The notes under the pieces are model-generated. The model was not told the DNA's origin. It was given only the letters and a program-made list of their open reading frames with translations, and made no database searches. Shown in pieces: positions 46,705 through 58,579 of a DNA stretch of 64,000 nt; position 1 is the first letter of the stretch; each line of letters starts with the position of its first letter. The translations under genes and the position numbers were made by a program. The DNA is from Tethya wilhelma (lineage: Eukaryota; Porifera; Demospongiae; Tethyida; Tethyidae): contig CAXIPT010000007.1 in the NCBI GenBank assembly GCA_964030475.1, forward strand, positions 6,029,026 to 6,093,025, in the 5' to 3' direction.

Positions 46705-46798
46705 GCTCGGCACCTACCACACCAAGTCAACACCAGTACACTGTCTACACTTTACTAGGAAGAACCTGTTACTAGCAGCTGGACCTTATCAAAGTTAG
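44417..46798 (+). pseudogene. Duplicated 3' part of TAF5 (exons 16-22), frameshifted
   Basis: Copies of TAF5 exons 16-22 occur at 44417-44517, 44869-44950, 45371-45482, 45598-45710, 45886-45940, 46074-46260 and 46702-46798, with introns also conserved. The copy of exon 19 is 113 nt instead of 114 (one base lost where the parent reads TGTTGCAAGTTCC), which shifts the WD40 frame. The copy of exon 21 lacks 15 nt, removing DNCVK in frame. Exons 1-15 are absent. Homology begins in TAF5 intron 15 (about 27200, matched at about 43176) and continues past the stop codon into the neighbouring dispanin gene, so this is a segmental duplication and not a retrocopy. Exon similarity is high, which points to a recent event. 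Confidence 0.88.
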
Positions 46799-47335
46799 GT
46801 AGGTAGTTATTATTAGAACAATCAATTTTTGTTAACAATTAACCATTGAAGTATGTACATAAAACTATTGTTTGCCTCTATCATTGTTGATTATAAATAT
46901 AATATAATATGCTATAATCGTTCACATGCCTGATAGCTACAGATCGAAGGATTAAATTTTATTGCAGAGACCGGTGAAGGGAGTCATTAATGGACATACA
47001 TATAATTATGATTGTATGCAAAAGATGACAGTACTTTAACGCTAGTGATACATGTAGCAAGTCACAGTAAAATAAATGGCTCACTTGATCAAAACCACAA
47101 TAGCAGTAGCAAGAGATAAGTAAAGAATACTAAAGTATTTAAACATTACATCTGTAAAAGCACAATATTATAATGAAAAGTCATCTTCACAACAATGTAG
47201 CAAACTGTTTTAAAATTTAATGATGCCCACACACCAACAAACTTACATGTTATGTAATTATATAGCATGCATGATATAAGTGTCAGTCAAAGCAAAAAGC
47301 ATAACTCGATCAGTAATAATACAAATTTGTTTGAC

Positions 47336-47847
47336 TCAGTCATAATAGCCTCCACAGGAGTAGTCATAGTAGTAGGCGACACACTGCGTGCCCACAACCG
47401 AAGCTGTTACGATCAGAGCCCAGAGTAAAGTGTAGCCAATGTTGACGATATTGAGCACCAGAGCTGTCATAGCATGAGTTGAGGCAGTGGGATAATCACC
47501 ACTGGAGACACTGGACTGAGCCTGGTATAAGTTTAGAAGGGGATTATAATTATAAATTATAAATTATTAATAAATTATTATAGAGTCGCCTGATTGAAAT
47601 TTAATATCAATTAATTTTATCAATACACATTGTAATATTATAATAAGCATGGCTGATTGACGCTGACTAAAGTTTTAATAATAATTATAGCTTAGTACAA
47701 TAGGTGGTACAATAGTACAATTACATAAATTATTATAAGCTGTTTGCGGATCTTTCTCTCCTTTCACGTGACATAATTTATTATTTTGTGCGCACACTTG
47801 AAGTTGAAAGTTAGGCTTTTTTTTTAATGCACCAACTCAGTTGACAT
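47336..47847 (-). pseudogene. B5: B-type dispanin reduced to exon 4 and exon 1 trace
   Basis: Exon 4 (47521-47336) is open: AQSSVSSGDYPTASTHAMTA, LVLNIVNIGYTLLWALIVTA, ending YDYSCGGYYD. Exon 1 remains as ATGTCAACTGAG at 47847, with the donor GT lost. Exons 2 and 3 are absent. It stands downstream of the TAF5 pseudogene and head-to-head with A5, the same arrangement as TAF5-B1-A1. Confidence 0.72.
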
Positions 47848-48038
47848 CCTTGAACTTTCTCTTCCTTGTTCAGTGCTGTTAGGAGATGGCTAAGCCTGTT
47901 TACGACCATAAATTCCCCACGCAAATCACTGGCGTGATCGCAGCCTCAGGAGGCAATTCGAACGATCGCGCAATGGTATGCGCGTGACCAAATCGTGGAT
48001 TGTGTGAGTCAAACAGTTTATACTGTTAAATAAAAAAG
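47848..48038. promoter_or_regulatory. Alpha-type divergent dispanin promoter P5 (B5/A5)
   Basis: Alpha signature: CCTTGTTCAGTGCTGTT, AAATTCCCCACGC, GGCGTGATCGC, and GCAATGGTATGCGCGTGACC then AAATCGTGGATTG. The B side is a pseudogene. Confidence 0.58.
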
Positions 48039-48719
48039 ATGTCTACTCCACAGTACTTCCCTCAAGGTCAGCCTGTTCAACAACCAGTTCAACAGCCAAC
48101 AGGAGTGCCGCCGCAAGTTGTCCAAGCGCCTCCAACGACGGGTGGAGGGGTCTACTACGCTCCTGGAGCTACGCCTGTTGTTTATGTGAGAGTCAGAGAT
48201 TTACAATGTTAACTATTAATGATTAATTTCTTGTGCTATGAACAGATTGCTGCTCCTGGTCAATTCAAAAGGCAACCTGACTACATGTATAAGCCCAATG
48301 ATTTCTTTGTTCTATCAGCTGTGATGACTGCACTGTGTGGAATAGTGTCACCTCTATTTTTGGCCTTCACCATTCCTGCTCTTGTCTTTTCACGGAAAGC
48401 AAGTAATTCATAAGATAGTACTATAAATATTATAATATTTATCCCATAGCTCAATGTCAGTTATCGTATGGTTTTAAGTGGATGATCATGATGTATGTAT
48501 GCATGTCGGGTGTTAAATTAACCATTTGTTGTGTTCCTTGTTTGTTGCCAACAGAGTCGTGAACATGCCAAGGCTGGACTCATCGATAAGGCCAGGAAGG
48601 CTGGTATGATATCAGCCTATCTCAACCTGGCAGCTGTTGTTGGTGCTTTCGTTGTGGCGTGTCTTGCAACTGGCCTCGTCCTGGGACTCTATGGTCCTGT
48701 GTACTCCAGAGGTTATTGA
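48039..48719 (+). CDS. A5: CD225/dispanin-like two-pass membrane protein
   Basis: Exons 48039-48185, 48246-48398 and 48555-48719; 154 residues if the exon 2 donor is GC (AAA|GCAAGT). Using the GT four bases downstream would shift the frame, so either this is a GC-AG intron or the copy is inactive. N-terminus as A1; exon 2 begins IAAPGQFKRQPDYMYKPNDF. The protein ends LGLYGPVYSRGY without the Tyr run. Its divergent partner is pseudogene B5; subfamily C gene C1 follows on the same strand. Confidence 0.72.
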
Positions 48720-49072
48720 TTATAAATACTGATGGTGTTTACATTAATTTTCAATAACATGTGTTCAGGACTCGTATATAATACATTGGATTTTTGCTGT
48801 CATAATTTTTACACTGTAAATGTTTTTCTTTTTATCGTCATACCTACATGTACTACAATGTCATGTGACAACCTTTGAATGCGCGAACATTAAGTTGTTT
48901 ACAATCCAAATTCGATATTCAGAACCCACCCAGTCACGCATATCCGGCTAGCAGCATCGTCGCGGTGAGGTTACATCTATGGTTACATGTACTTTGACCC
49001 TGACATCACTCTGAAGAAATTTACTATATCGCTATATCGGCCGCTGCTATTAGAGCCTAGAGAGCTAGAGAA

Positions 49073-49548
49073 ATGGCGGCTACTGCAGCTCCGCCGCCTC
49101 AGTACGTCGTCCAAGGACAGCCTCAAGGTGTAGCTGGTCAGCCAGTGGTGATGGCGGGAGGCCAGCAGCAGCCGGTCTACATTCAACCTCAAGCAGCGCC
49201 TGGGAGTGTGATGTACTACCCTCAAGTCCAGGGAGGCATGGGCGCCGTGTACATGGTCAGTTTATAATGGCTAACTAGTGCAAATTATGGCATGGTACTA
49301 GATCTCTCTGTGGTTAGTTATTACGGTATAAAAGAAATAAAGGTTATTGTATATTAATGATGTAATAATAATTAACTAGTTGACACACCCACACTCCCAC
49401 ACAGATGCCGGCTCCAAGGGCTGAACCAAAATACAAATACACTCCTAATGACTTCATGCTCCTATCGCTATTGACGATTGTTGTGTGTGGACTCTTTTCA
49501 CCTTTGACCTTGGCATTCAGTATTCCTGCTTACTGCTTCTCTCGTCAG
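49073..49548 (+). CDS. C1: C-subfamily dispanin, exons 1-2 only (cut at assembly join)
   Basis: Exon 1 (49073-49255) encodes MAATAAPPPQYVVQGQPQGV and a Gln/Pro/Gly-rich tail; exon 2 (49405-49548) encodes EPKYKYTPNDFMLLSLLTIV with helix 1. Nearly identical to C2. The intron runs into a CA repeat with a single N at 49728, after which unrelated minus-strand B exon sequence begins, so exons 3-4 are probably lost at an assembly join rather than in the genome. Confidence 0.75.
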
Positions 49549-49728
49549 GTAATCTAATTAATGATGGGTGTGGTCTGGGTAAAAAGTTAGACCATTTTAG
49601 CTCCTGCAATCAACATCTTCAAACTAGAAAAATTTGAAGTTTTATTTTTGTCAATTTTTGCAACTTTTAAGAATTGCTCTGTACAAGTTGGATGTTTATT
49701 AACACACACACACACATATCCACACACN

Positions 49729-49958
49729 AGCTACATACTGGACAGGCTGAGGCTGCTGTTGCAGCTGAGGCTGTTTAGTAGTTTCATCGTAGGACGGAGG
49801 TTCGTATCCTATAAAACATGCGCATATCAGTACACAGATTTTGTGCGCGATTGAAGTTGTTCTCCTTTATAATAATACAATCAGTATTGTTATTTTAACA
49901 GCTGTATCAGAGTGTAAAAGAGGAGTAAGTAAGTTTAAAATGTTGACTTACCTGACAT
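49729..49958 (-). CDS. B6: B-type dispanin, exons 1-2 partial (cut at assembly join)
   Basis: Exon 1 (49958-49952, ATG TCA G) and the 5' part of exon 2 (49808-49729) encoding GYEPPSYDETTKQPQLQQQP, nearly identical to B4. Sequence stops at the N at 49728, so exons 3-4 are not seen. PPSY is present. Head-to-head with A6, about 190 bp between start codons. Confidence 0.72.
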
Positions 49959-50149
49959 CTCTTGACTCTTTACTCCTTGTTGCCGCTTACGGATTGGGCC
50001 TCAAATTATTTACGAGCATAAAATTCCCTATGCTCGCGCGCTCACACGATCATAATCATGTCATGTCGTGAATTCCGCGCGATCCAGTTTCGCGATTGAG
50101 CTCGCTAATTTTATTTCATGAATCTTGAGAAAGAAACTGCTCACTAAAG
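49959..50149. promoter_or_regulatory. Beta-type divergent dispanin promoter P6 (B6/A6)
   Basis: Beta signature: TTTACTCCTTGTT, AAATTCCCTATGC, CACACGATCAT, and GATCCAGTTTCGCGATTG then AGCTCGCTAATTT. Shortest of the six intergenic segments (191 bp). Confidence 0.58.
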
Positions 50150-50811
50150 ATGTCTACTCCACAGTACTTCCCTCAAGGTCAGCCTGTTCAACAACCAGTT
50201 CAACAGCCAACAGGAGTGCCGCCGCAAGTTGTCCAAGCGCCTCCAACGACGGGTGGAGGGGTGTACTACGCTCCTGGAGCTACGCCAGTTGTTTATGTGA
50301 GGAACCGAGAGACTGAAATTCTTTACTTATTGATTAATCTCTACTACTAATTTATAGGTTGCTGCTCCTGGTCAATTCAATCAGCCCAACTACACATACA
50401 AGCCTAATGATTTCTTTGTCCTATCAGCTGTCATGACTGCCCTCTGTGGAATAGTGTCACCTTTCTTCTTGGCCTTCACCATCCCAGCTCTTGTCTTCTC
50501 TCAGCAAGTAATTCATAAGATAGTAATATTTATCCTGTAGCTTGTATTAATCAATGTCAGTTATCACATGGTTTTCTGGATGATGTATATGTGCATGTCA
50601 GGTGTTAAATTAACCATTTGTTGTGTTCCTTGCTTCTTGCCAACAGAGTCGTGAACATGCCAAGGCTGGACTCATCGATAAGGCCAGGAAGGCTGGTATG
50701 ATATCGGCCTATCTCAACCTGGCAGCTGTTGTTGGTGCTTTCGTTGTGGCGTGTCTTGTGACTGGCCTCGTCCTGGGACTCTATGGTCCTGTGTACTCCA
50801 GAGGTTATTGA
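50150..50811 (+). CDS. A6: CD225/dispanin-like two-pass membrane protein
   Basis: Exons 50150-50296, 50358-50507 and 50647-50811; 153 residues, phase 0 throughout, intact. N-terminus identical to A1 over the first 20 residues. Helix 1 in SAVMTALCGIVSPFFLAFTI; loop SREHAKAGLIDKARKAGM; end LGLYGPVYSRGY. The A6-C2 segment repeats the A5-C1 segment, including 3' flanks, so this is a roughly 2 kb recent duplication. Divergently paired with B6. Confidence 0.82.
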
Positions 50812-51123
50812 TTGTAAATACTGATGGTGTTTACATTAATTTTCAATAACATATTATGTTCAAGACTCTTATATAATACATTGGATTTTTGCTGTCATAA
50901 TTTTTACACTGTAAATGTTTTTCTTTTTATCGTCATACCTACATGTACTATACAATGTCATGTGATAACCTTTGTAAACTCAGAATGCGCGAACATTAAG
51001 TTGTTTACAATCCAAATTCAATATTCAGAACCCACCCGGTCTGCGGCGACGTTACATGTACTTTGACCCTGACATCACTCTGAAGATATCGCCGCTGCTA
51101 AAAGAGCCAAGAGAGCTAGAGAA

Positions 51124-52121
51124 ATGGCGGCTACTGCAGCTCCGCCGCCTCAGTACGTCGTCCAAGGACAGCCTCAAGGTGTAGCTGGTCAGCCAGTGGT
51201 AATGGCAGGAGGGCAGCAGCAGCCGGTCTACATTCAACCTCAAGCAGCGCCTGGGAGTGTGATGTACTACCCTCAAGTCCAGGGAGGAATGGGCGCCGTG
51301 TACATGGTCAGTTTATGATGGCTAACTAGAGTAAATTATAGCACAGTACTAGATCTTTCTATAGTTTAATAGTTATTACGATGGTGTAAAAGAAAGGTTA
51401 TTAATTTGTGTGATGTACTGATAATTAACTAGTTGACACACCCACACTCCCACACAGATGCCGGCTCCAAGGGCTGAACCAAAATACAAATACACTCCTA
51501 ATGACTTCATGCTCCTATCGCTATTGACGATTGTCGTGTGTGGCCTCTTTTCACCTTTGACCTTAGCATTCAGTATCCCTGCTTACTGCTTCTCTCGTCA
51601 GGTAAACTAGTTAATGATGGGTGTGGTCTGGGTAGGAAGTTAGGTCATGCAATCAACATCTTCAAACTAGAAACATTTTAAAGTTTTTATTTCTGTCAAT
51701 TTTGGCAACTTTTAGGAATTGCTCAGTACGAGTTGGATGTTTATTATATTAACACACACACACATATCCACACACATACACACACACACACGTACAGAGT
51801 AAGAAGAGCTCAAAGATCGGTGCCATTGCGTTGGCACGGAAACAAGGAATGATATCTGCGTATCTCAACATCTTTGCCATCACATTTGCTCTGATTGTGG
51901 CCATTGTCTGCTCGGGGTTGGTCATTGGTCTCTATGGACCTCAGTGGTCCTTAAACCAGTGCATCAAAAAAGGTATATACGTTGTGAGAATATCGACTGT
52001 TCCTTTATTGGCACTACATGTCAATGTAGCTGACATGTGACTTCCTGGGACTGTCTTTGCTTTTGACAAGTTTTTGTGATTGCATCATAGCAAGTATGTA
52101 GTTGAGATAAGCAGTATACTT

Positions 52122-52157
<36 letters not shown>

Positions 52158-52276
52158 CCTCTCTCTCTCTCTCCCTCCCTCCCTCTCTAGTGAGAGATGA
52201 AAACGGTGGTGTTCTTCCTTTTCCTGGAAGGGAGATAAATGGCTACTTTGACAGTTCTTTTGTTGGCTACTGCTAA
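51124..52276 (+). CDS. C2: C-subfamily CD225/dispanin-like membrane protein
   Basis: Exons 51124-51306, 51458-51601, 51798-51972 and 52191-52276; 588 nt, 195 residues. Exon structure matches the A genes plus a fourth exon. N-terminal Pro/Gln/Gly/Tyr tail; helix 1 in NDFMLLSLLTIVVCGLFSPL; loop SKKSSKIGAIALARKQGM; helix 2 in AYLNIFAITFALIVAIVCSG; then LYGPQWSLNQCIKK and a soluble end finishing FDSSFVGYC. The loop and AYLN signature show common descent with A. The last intron's acceptor is a long CT tract. No divergent partner; the upstream neighbour is A6 on the same strand, and the MAP3K gene is tail-to-tail. Confidence 0.82.
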
Positions 52277-52602
52277 GTTAATTCTATCTAATATGCAGCT
52301 AGCTAACATTAATTTTTATCAGATGTTGTACTGTAAAGTATTATCTAAATTTTTATTATGGTCATATAATTTTATCCGTGCATGCATTAATTGTAACTTT
52401 AATAATTAACACTTGCATGCCATGCCATGTTTTTGTTTGCAACTATATCTTTGTATAATGATAATTTTTTGCATTTTGTATACAGTATAACAATATTCCA
52501 CCAGTAATATAAATATTACAATTATATAACTTTACCAAAAAATAAAAATAAGATAATTATATAACTTTACAATTAATTTTATAGTTCTTATACTCGGGAT
52601 CA

Positions 52603-55600
52603 TCACACATCATTAGTTCCTGCCAGAGGACTCTGTAGAAAAGAAAGAGATTATACACAATAACCAACTGCATGAGAGATCAAACAGACAATATTATACA
52701 TAGAGTAGAACCTCCGATAGTGGACCCTCAGAGATAGGGACACTGTATTGTAAACCTCTCAACAAAGGACAATTCTTAGTTCCCAAAAATTCCAATTCCC
52801 TATTGTAGCAATACAAACAGAAGCTCTGAGAAGAGGACAACCTCTCTACAAAGGACAAACAAGCTGAATTTATATTGTCCCCAAAGTGTCCTTTGTTTGG
52901 AGGTTTCACTGCATGTACTAGCTTCCAACCTACAGTTGCCTCACCTGAAACCCAGAATCCTCCAACTCAGCTGCACTGCTACCTGCACTGTCCCGTCTGT
53001 GACCTTTGAACTCTGACGATTTGCTCTTATTCTCAAAGTAGTGGATCATGATCGTATTGGCCGGACTGGTACGACTTAATCCACTGCGGTTGCTAAGCAA
53101 CGGGGTCACGGGTTCAGATACAATAGGTGTGGCCTCTCTTGTACTGTTAGAGGACGATTGTATGGGTTCTCTGCGAATGTGAAATGGGATTTGTAAACCT
53201 GTCAAACTGGTTTTTGACGAACTCCCACTGGCCTGAGATATCGTGCTACTTTCAAATTGTGTGATCAGATCGTTAATGTTTGTCATTGATGTAGTACTTT
53301 GACCTCTGACCTCTGGAGTGAGAGGTTGCATGGGAATGAGATTTGTCGTGGAATTGGAATTGAGAATATCGTTTGCCGACAGAGAAGTGAGATCATCACT
53401 TTCGACCAAATAAGGCGAAGTCAGCGACGATTCGACATTCGACTCGTTGGGTTCTGTCTCGCTAAACCGGTCATGCGAGTTTTCCTCTCCCTCCGAGTCC
53501 GCCTCGTGGCCCCCGTCACTGGTACCATGGGTGTCAGCAGAGCTCTCGTTGCTATAGAGATCTCTGGACGTCAGGGAATTCCCCTCAGTGGGGTCAGAGG
53601 TCGCTATCGGTACGTAATATCTATTTCTAGCTGTTTGTGGGTGTGGTTGTTGGGTCACATTCCCATTCTGTTCAATTTCGGAATCAGATGTGTCTAGCTT
53701 GGTATAAGGTATGGCTGATCCTCTGCGTGTTGGTGTCTGCTCTAGCGTTGATTTCTGAGATGATATTGATCTTGACACCTGGAGCTGTGATGCCGAGTTA
53801 CATCGAGATTGACTTTTGACCGGAGAGGAACATGGGGATGTAGAGATACGGAAACTGCGGACGGACCCGTTGGAGTTCTGTCTGCGATGGGTTCTCAGGG
53901 AGGAGTTGGACCCGGAGCGAGAGAGGAGGTGGGAGGGGTGTCTCACACTCTCAATGAAGGCCGCCACCTCTGGAGGATAGGGAGTGGGGTCAGAGGTCAC
54001 AGGATTTAGGGTGGAGCTACCTGTCGACACAGAATTGACGACCGGCGGTGTGTTAGTATCGTCACCATCCAGTCTAACAGCAGTGGAGGCTGGGGACAGC
54101 AGTGAGGTATTGATGAGAGCAGTAGCTGGACTGTCCTTGAGGTTGGACTCCTCATTGGCTGCCGGGTCGTTATCACTGCCTTCAGAGTCACTGCTGTAGT
54201 TGCCTGGCGACGCTGGGTGGGGGGTGTGGTCTGTGGAGGGGAGGGGAGACTCGCTAGTCGGCTGTAACAATGGTGCTTCCTGGTTGTCATGGCGATGGTG
54301 CCTATTATTAGAGGAGTCGTCCTTAGAAGCCGAATTACTCGATTTTCTCTTTCTCCTCCAGAGTCTCTTGCGCCCCCCTCTGGGGGTTGATGTCTCAAAA
54401 CTGACCCCCTTCCCCTCGTGTTTTGGTGTCCCAGTCTTGGCCGAGGGTGAGCTCTCTCTCACAAGGGGGCCATCGTCCTCATCGGTAGTGTCCTCCAGTA
54501 CGTGATGGGCGTGGTCAGGAAATGGTCCGCTGAAGGAGCGTCTCTTTATCTTGAAGGCCATTTCACTCACCACCCTCTCTCTCCTGCAGAGACACAGATA
54601 ATACCATAGTAACATCAATGTTAGTAGCGTCAATGTTAGCAACTAAATTCAAGCAATTACAAGCATTCTTTTGTTGGTCTTTGAGGCTATTGTTCTAAAC
54701 TGCAAACTTCCATGACCAGCTGAAGTCACACTAGTATTAATACCACAAAATAGACACACAGTATTAAGATTTATGTTTGCAAATTTATACAACCCATATT
54801 TTTATCATTCCTTCCAACCCTACCTCTGTATCTCCAGCTCCCGGGCCTCCAACTGACTGCGACACATCTTGAGCTCCTTGTAGAGTTTGTCTGCCGTCTG
54901 CAGCCTCTGCTCGTACATGTGGCGGACATCCTGGGCATGTTTCAGCTCCTCCTCCCTGCGTTGGATCAGCTCCGAGTCCTGCATGAGCCCGTCAGACCTG
55001 AGGCGGCTCAGACACTCCTCTATCTCCTGCCGCCAGTTCTCCTGGGTCGTGTGATACATCTCCGGGGGGATAGCCAGGAAGGCCCCCGCAGCTATGTCCA
55101 GGTGGAGCAGGATCTGACGAAATGACGGTCTATTTTTAGGTTTGGGTTGCCTAGGTAACCAAGAATGGAATGTTAATTAAAGGCCATAGGCTATAGTTAC
55201 GTAAATATTGGTGGCAGGTGGACATGTGTTTTGAGGCGTTAGAGGGTCTGTTGATACAGAGAGTAACACAAAAACATGTTGTTGCACGTCTTGCAAATTC
55301 CTTGAGGGAATACATTGAGTGGGTGAGTGGGCTGAGGGCATGTTTATCACATGCCAGTCATTACATCATCCCACTGGCCATATTCACAGCTGTCCAGACA
55401 ATGGCCTATTGCAACTAACATCTCATTCACTCCATGCACTGGGATAAGGTAGTTAGAGAGAAGGTACGACACATGTGCATGTGCCTTTGTTGCGCTGGCT
55501 AGCAGGTACATGTGATCAACTCTCATTGTGAAGTATTGCGGTCACATGATTGGAATGTAATTAACGGACTTGCCAGCTCAGCAAAGACACACTCGTGTCA

Positions 55601-55753
55601 TACCTCCTCTGGGTACGTAGCATCACATCAATGATGTCATCATCTTACCAGCACATCTCCAGGAGGACCTTCAGTCCGAGAGGGCACTGAGAGGGGATGG
55701 GCAGGTGGAGGTTGTTGCTGCCGACTCCCCAGATGATGGACGAGGTGCCAATG

Positions 55754-55793
<40 letters not shown>

Positions 55794-56200
55794 AGCTAGT
55801 CAGAGTAGGGAAATTTTTTGCTCATAAAATAATCATTTTGGCCCTTGATGATTTATAGTCTTGGTTTCAAAACATTAACATTTGCTATGATTAGATATTA
55901 AATAACTTTCAACATGTAGTGAAAGTTTTCACAACACAGACAAAGACAAAGTATAGATTCTTCCCTTCCTCTCTTACATTATAGGGTTTTTCCTGAGTGA
56001 GCAGTTCCCATAGCAACACACCGTACGACCAAACATCAACCTTCTCCGAGCAAGGCTCGTGACGTATGATCTCAGGAGCCATCCAGGCCACTGTCCCAAC
56101 GAAGGTCATCTTGGTACTCTTGTCTCCGATGGAGCGACTGACGCCAAAGTCAGAGATCTTTAGACGATCGTTGTCACAGATCAAGATACTGGTGTGTGTG

Positions 56201-56233
<33 letters not shown>

Positions 56234-57768
56234 AAGTGTGAGTGTGTGTGCAAGATATGTTACTAAAAATAGAACAATCTGCATGTATGATAAGGGTAGA
56301 GAGCTGGTTGCTAGGATACCTCTACACATGGTTCATAAGGAACAACAAGATAATGAGTGTGAATAATGCTAATGAGCTATGAATATCATTATGTGGTGTC
56401 AATTGCGGCCATATACACAGACCACCAGCACACAAAGAATGGATCATAGTAAACAATGGAGAACTGATAAACTCACTTTAGTGACTTCAGATCCCTGTGG
56501 ATGATTTTCTTGGAGTGGAGGTAGAGCATCCCAGCTGCTATCTGTCTGGCCCAGGAGATCACTTGAGGAGGGAGGATTTCAGCGTCAGTTCGGACAAAGT
56601 CGTAGAGAGTCCCCCCAGAGCAGTACTCCATGACCAGGCAGTAACATGGTGGCGTTGTACAGACGCCTCTGTGTGTGTGTGTGTGTGTGTGGGTGATTGC
56701 ATCATCATAAGTTTTTAACGATTAATGCATCTGTTGCCATAGGCAACTAATATCACATGATTTTCATGTACAAAAGATCAAGGAGTTCTTGTGATTCCCC
56801 ATATGGTCAACATGTACTGGAAATATGGCAGTTGCCAAGCACCTGACAATCTGTATTTCCCTACAAAATGCTGTTCCCTGCAATAATTCCACATGGAGAG
56901 AGAGACACACACACACACACACATGGAGAGAGAGAGAGACTTACTTAAACTTGACAATATTGGGATGACTCAGCTTCCTCAGGTGTCTGGCTTCGTCACA
57001 ATAAGAAGGATTCTTGACTTTCTTCACGGCAACCTTCTCCCCGAGGTAGTCGCCCACAAAGACCGCCCCCTGAGCTCCTGAGCCAATGAAATCAAGTTCC
57101 CTGATATCAGCAAAGGGGATCTCCCAGTTGTCCTTCTGCTCCATCTGCTGTTCGTCTTTCTTCACCAGCCCAATGACGGGAGAGAGACAGGCCATTAGGC
57201 CGTTCCAAATGCTACTCGACTGTGCCTTATGATCATCATGTGACTGCTCATGTGCCTTATTATTATCGTCTTCATTACTGATGATGTCATTCTCGGCAGA
57301 AGCAGCCTCTTTGCTTCCATTCCTGCGTCTCAAACTAGGCGAGATGTTTGCATCCTTCTGCTTGAGGCCTCCTTGGCTCAAAACACGATAGCTCTGAAGT
57401 TTCTTCTCCATCACTGAAGGAGGCAGCTGGAACTCTATGAACTGAGAGGCTCTTCTTGGCTGCTGCAAGACAGCGTCAATTTCATCGTCGTCTTCAGAGG
57501 ACGTCTCTCCATCAATGTTTGAGTCCTTCTCAGATCTTTGCAGCTGTGCATGATTCTCATTTGGTGTGCTGTGTGTGTTGTGTTGCTGGTGGGGACTTAC
57601 AGCTGATGGTTCACTAGCTGCTGTGGGAGGTGATGTAATGACCCTCTCCAGCAGACGATCATCAAACTCTGATTCTGAGAGGAACACATCATCACTGTCA
57701 GAGAGATCTTGTCCAGCAGCTGCCACTAACCCGTCACGGCTACCTTTAGCACTAGAGGTATCTTCCAT
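52603..57768 (-). CDS. MAP3K12/MAP3K13: DLK/LZK-type mixed-lineage MAP3K (MAP3K12/13 homologue)
   Basis: Seven exons: 57768-56945, 56668-56477, 56188-55978, 55755-55649, 55150-54824, 54583-52945 and 52632-52603; 3330 nt, 1109 residues, phases consistent. The acidic Ser-rich N-terminus is followed by the kinase: GSGAQGAV (229-236), VAVKKV with Lys249, HRDLKSLN (332-339; Leu where relatives have Pro), DFG at 352-354, [45 protein letters not shown]. These match human DLK/LZK closely. A leucine zipper/coiled coil follows ([18 protein letters not shown] onward), the dimerisation part of the family; the long Ser-rich tail is encoded mostly by exon 6. The kinases act upstream of MKK4/7-JNK/p38, in neurons and stress responses in other animals. 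An in-frame TAA precedes the start. Reading through the exon 6 donor would instead end at VRQL; the exon 7 end SPLAGTNDV is preferred because phase and splice sites fit. Confidence 0.92.
52702..52917. mobile_element. MITE-like element in last MAP3K intron
   Basis: Left side AGAACCTCCGATAGTGGACC and right side GTCCTTTGTTTGGAGGTTTC form imperfect inverted ends; ACAAAGGAC and GAGGACAACCTCT recur inside. About 216 bp, non-coding. Confidence 0.65.
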
Positions 57769-58579
57769 TGTGTGTTAGGTGTAGAAAGTTGCAATTTTAA
57801 AGTCCAGTGAGTGAAAATACTTTAATCTTTACAGCAGAATCAATTCTCTAATGTCTGTAGAACTTCCTGCTAGATCATCAGTAGATGTCTTTCTGTAAAG
57901 TGATCCAGATAATGCACAGCAGATATTCAACTAGCCTGTGCCTTTAGCCAGGCTTAGTGGACGATTCCTAGAAGATCTTTAAAAGTAGATTGCTTGCTCT
58001 AGCAACAGTCATGCGCTCTGCAGTTGAGCTCGTGACTGGATAATGAGTGGGAAAACCCCCTTCACGTAATTACATCATGGCAATTTTAACATAAATGGTA
58101 AAAAAATGTTCTAATAATAGCTTGGTAGATATAAATAGCAATGCATTATTCAACACACGCGCAAGGAATTACCCAATCCCATTGGTCTGGTAATGAGTCG
58201 TCAATATTACTGGCTTAAAATTGTTAGTATACAGGTCTCAGTGGTCTGGTAATGAAAAAAAAATAATGCCTGCTAATATATTTAACGTTTGAAGTGTGTG
58301 CATGTATGCATGTTTATGTGTGTCTGCATTGAGGACAGCTTGATGTTTTTAAAATCTTATTAATTTTTGATTACCTCCACCTACTAGGATTTATTCATAT
58401 AATTCTTTTATGCAGCAATTAATATTGCCTCCCCTCTCCCCTATATAGCTGTCTCCAATGTACACACACATGCATACACACATTCACACACTTCCAAAGT
58501 TATGAGTATAATAATTCGAATTATGGCATTTACTATACATTTATTATACTATCAATTTTAAGCCAGCAATATTGACGAC

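Noticed and set aside
30719..50149. NF-kB site in the dispanin promoters (AAATTCCC, reverse GGGAATTT)
   Set aside because: Conserved in all copies but lacks the second half of a kB site; kept only as a conserved motif of unknown binder.
53299..54505. Plus-strand open frames of 66-132 residues
   Set aside because: They are antisense to the long Ser-rich exon 6 of the MAP3K gene and lack any recognisable domain.
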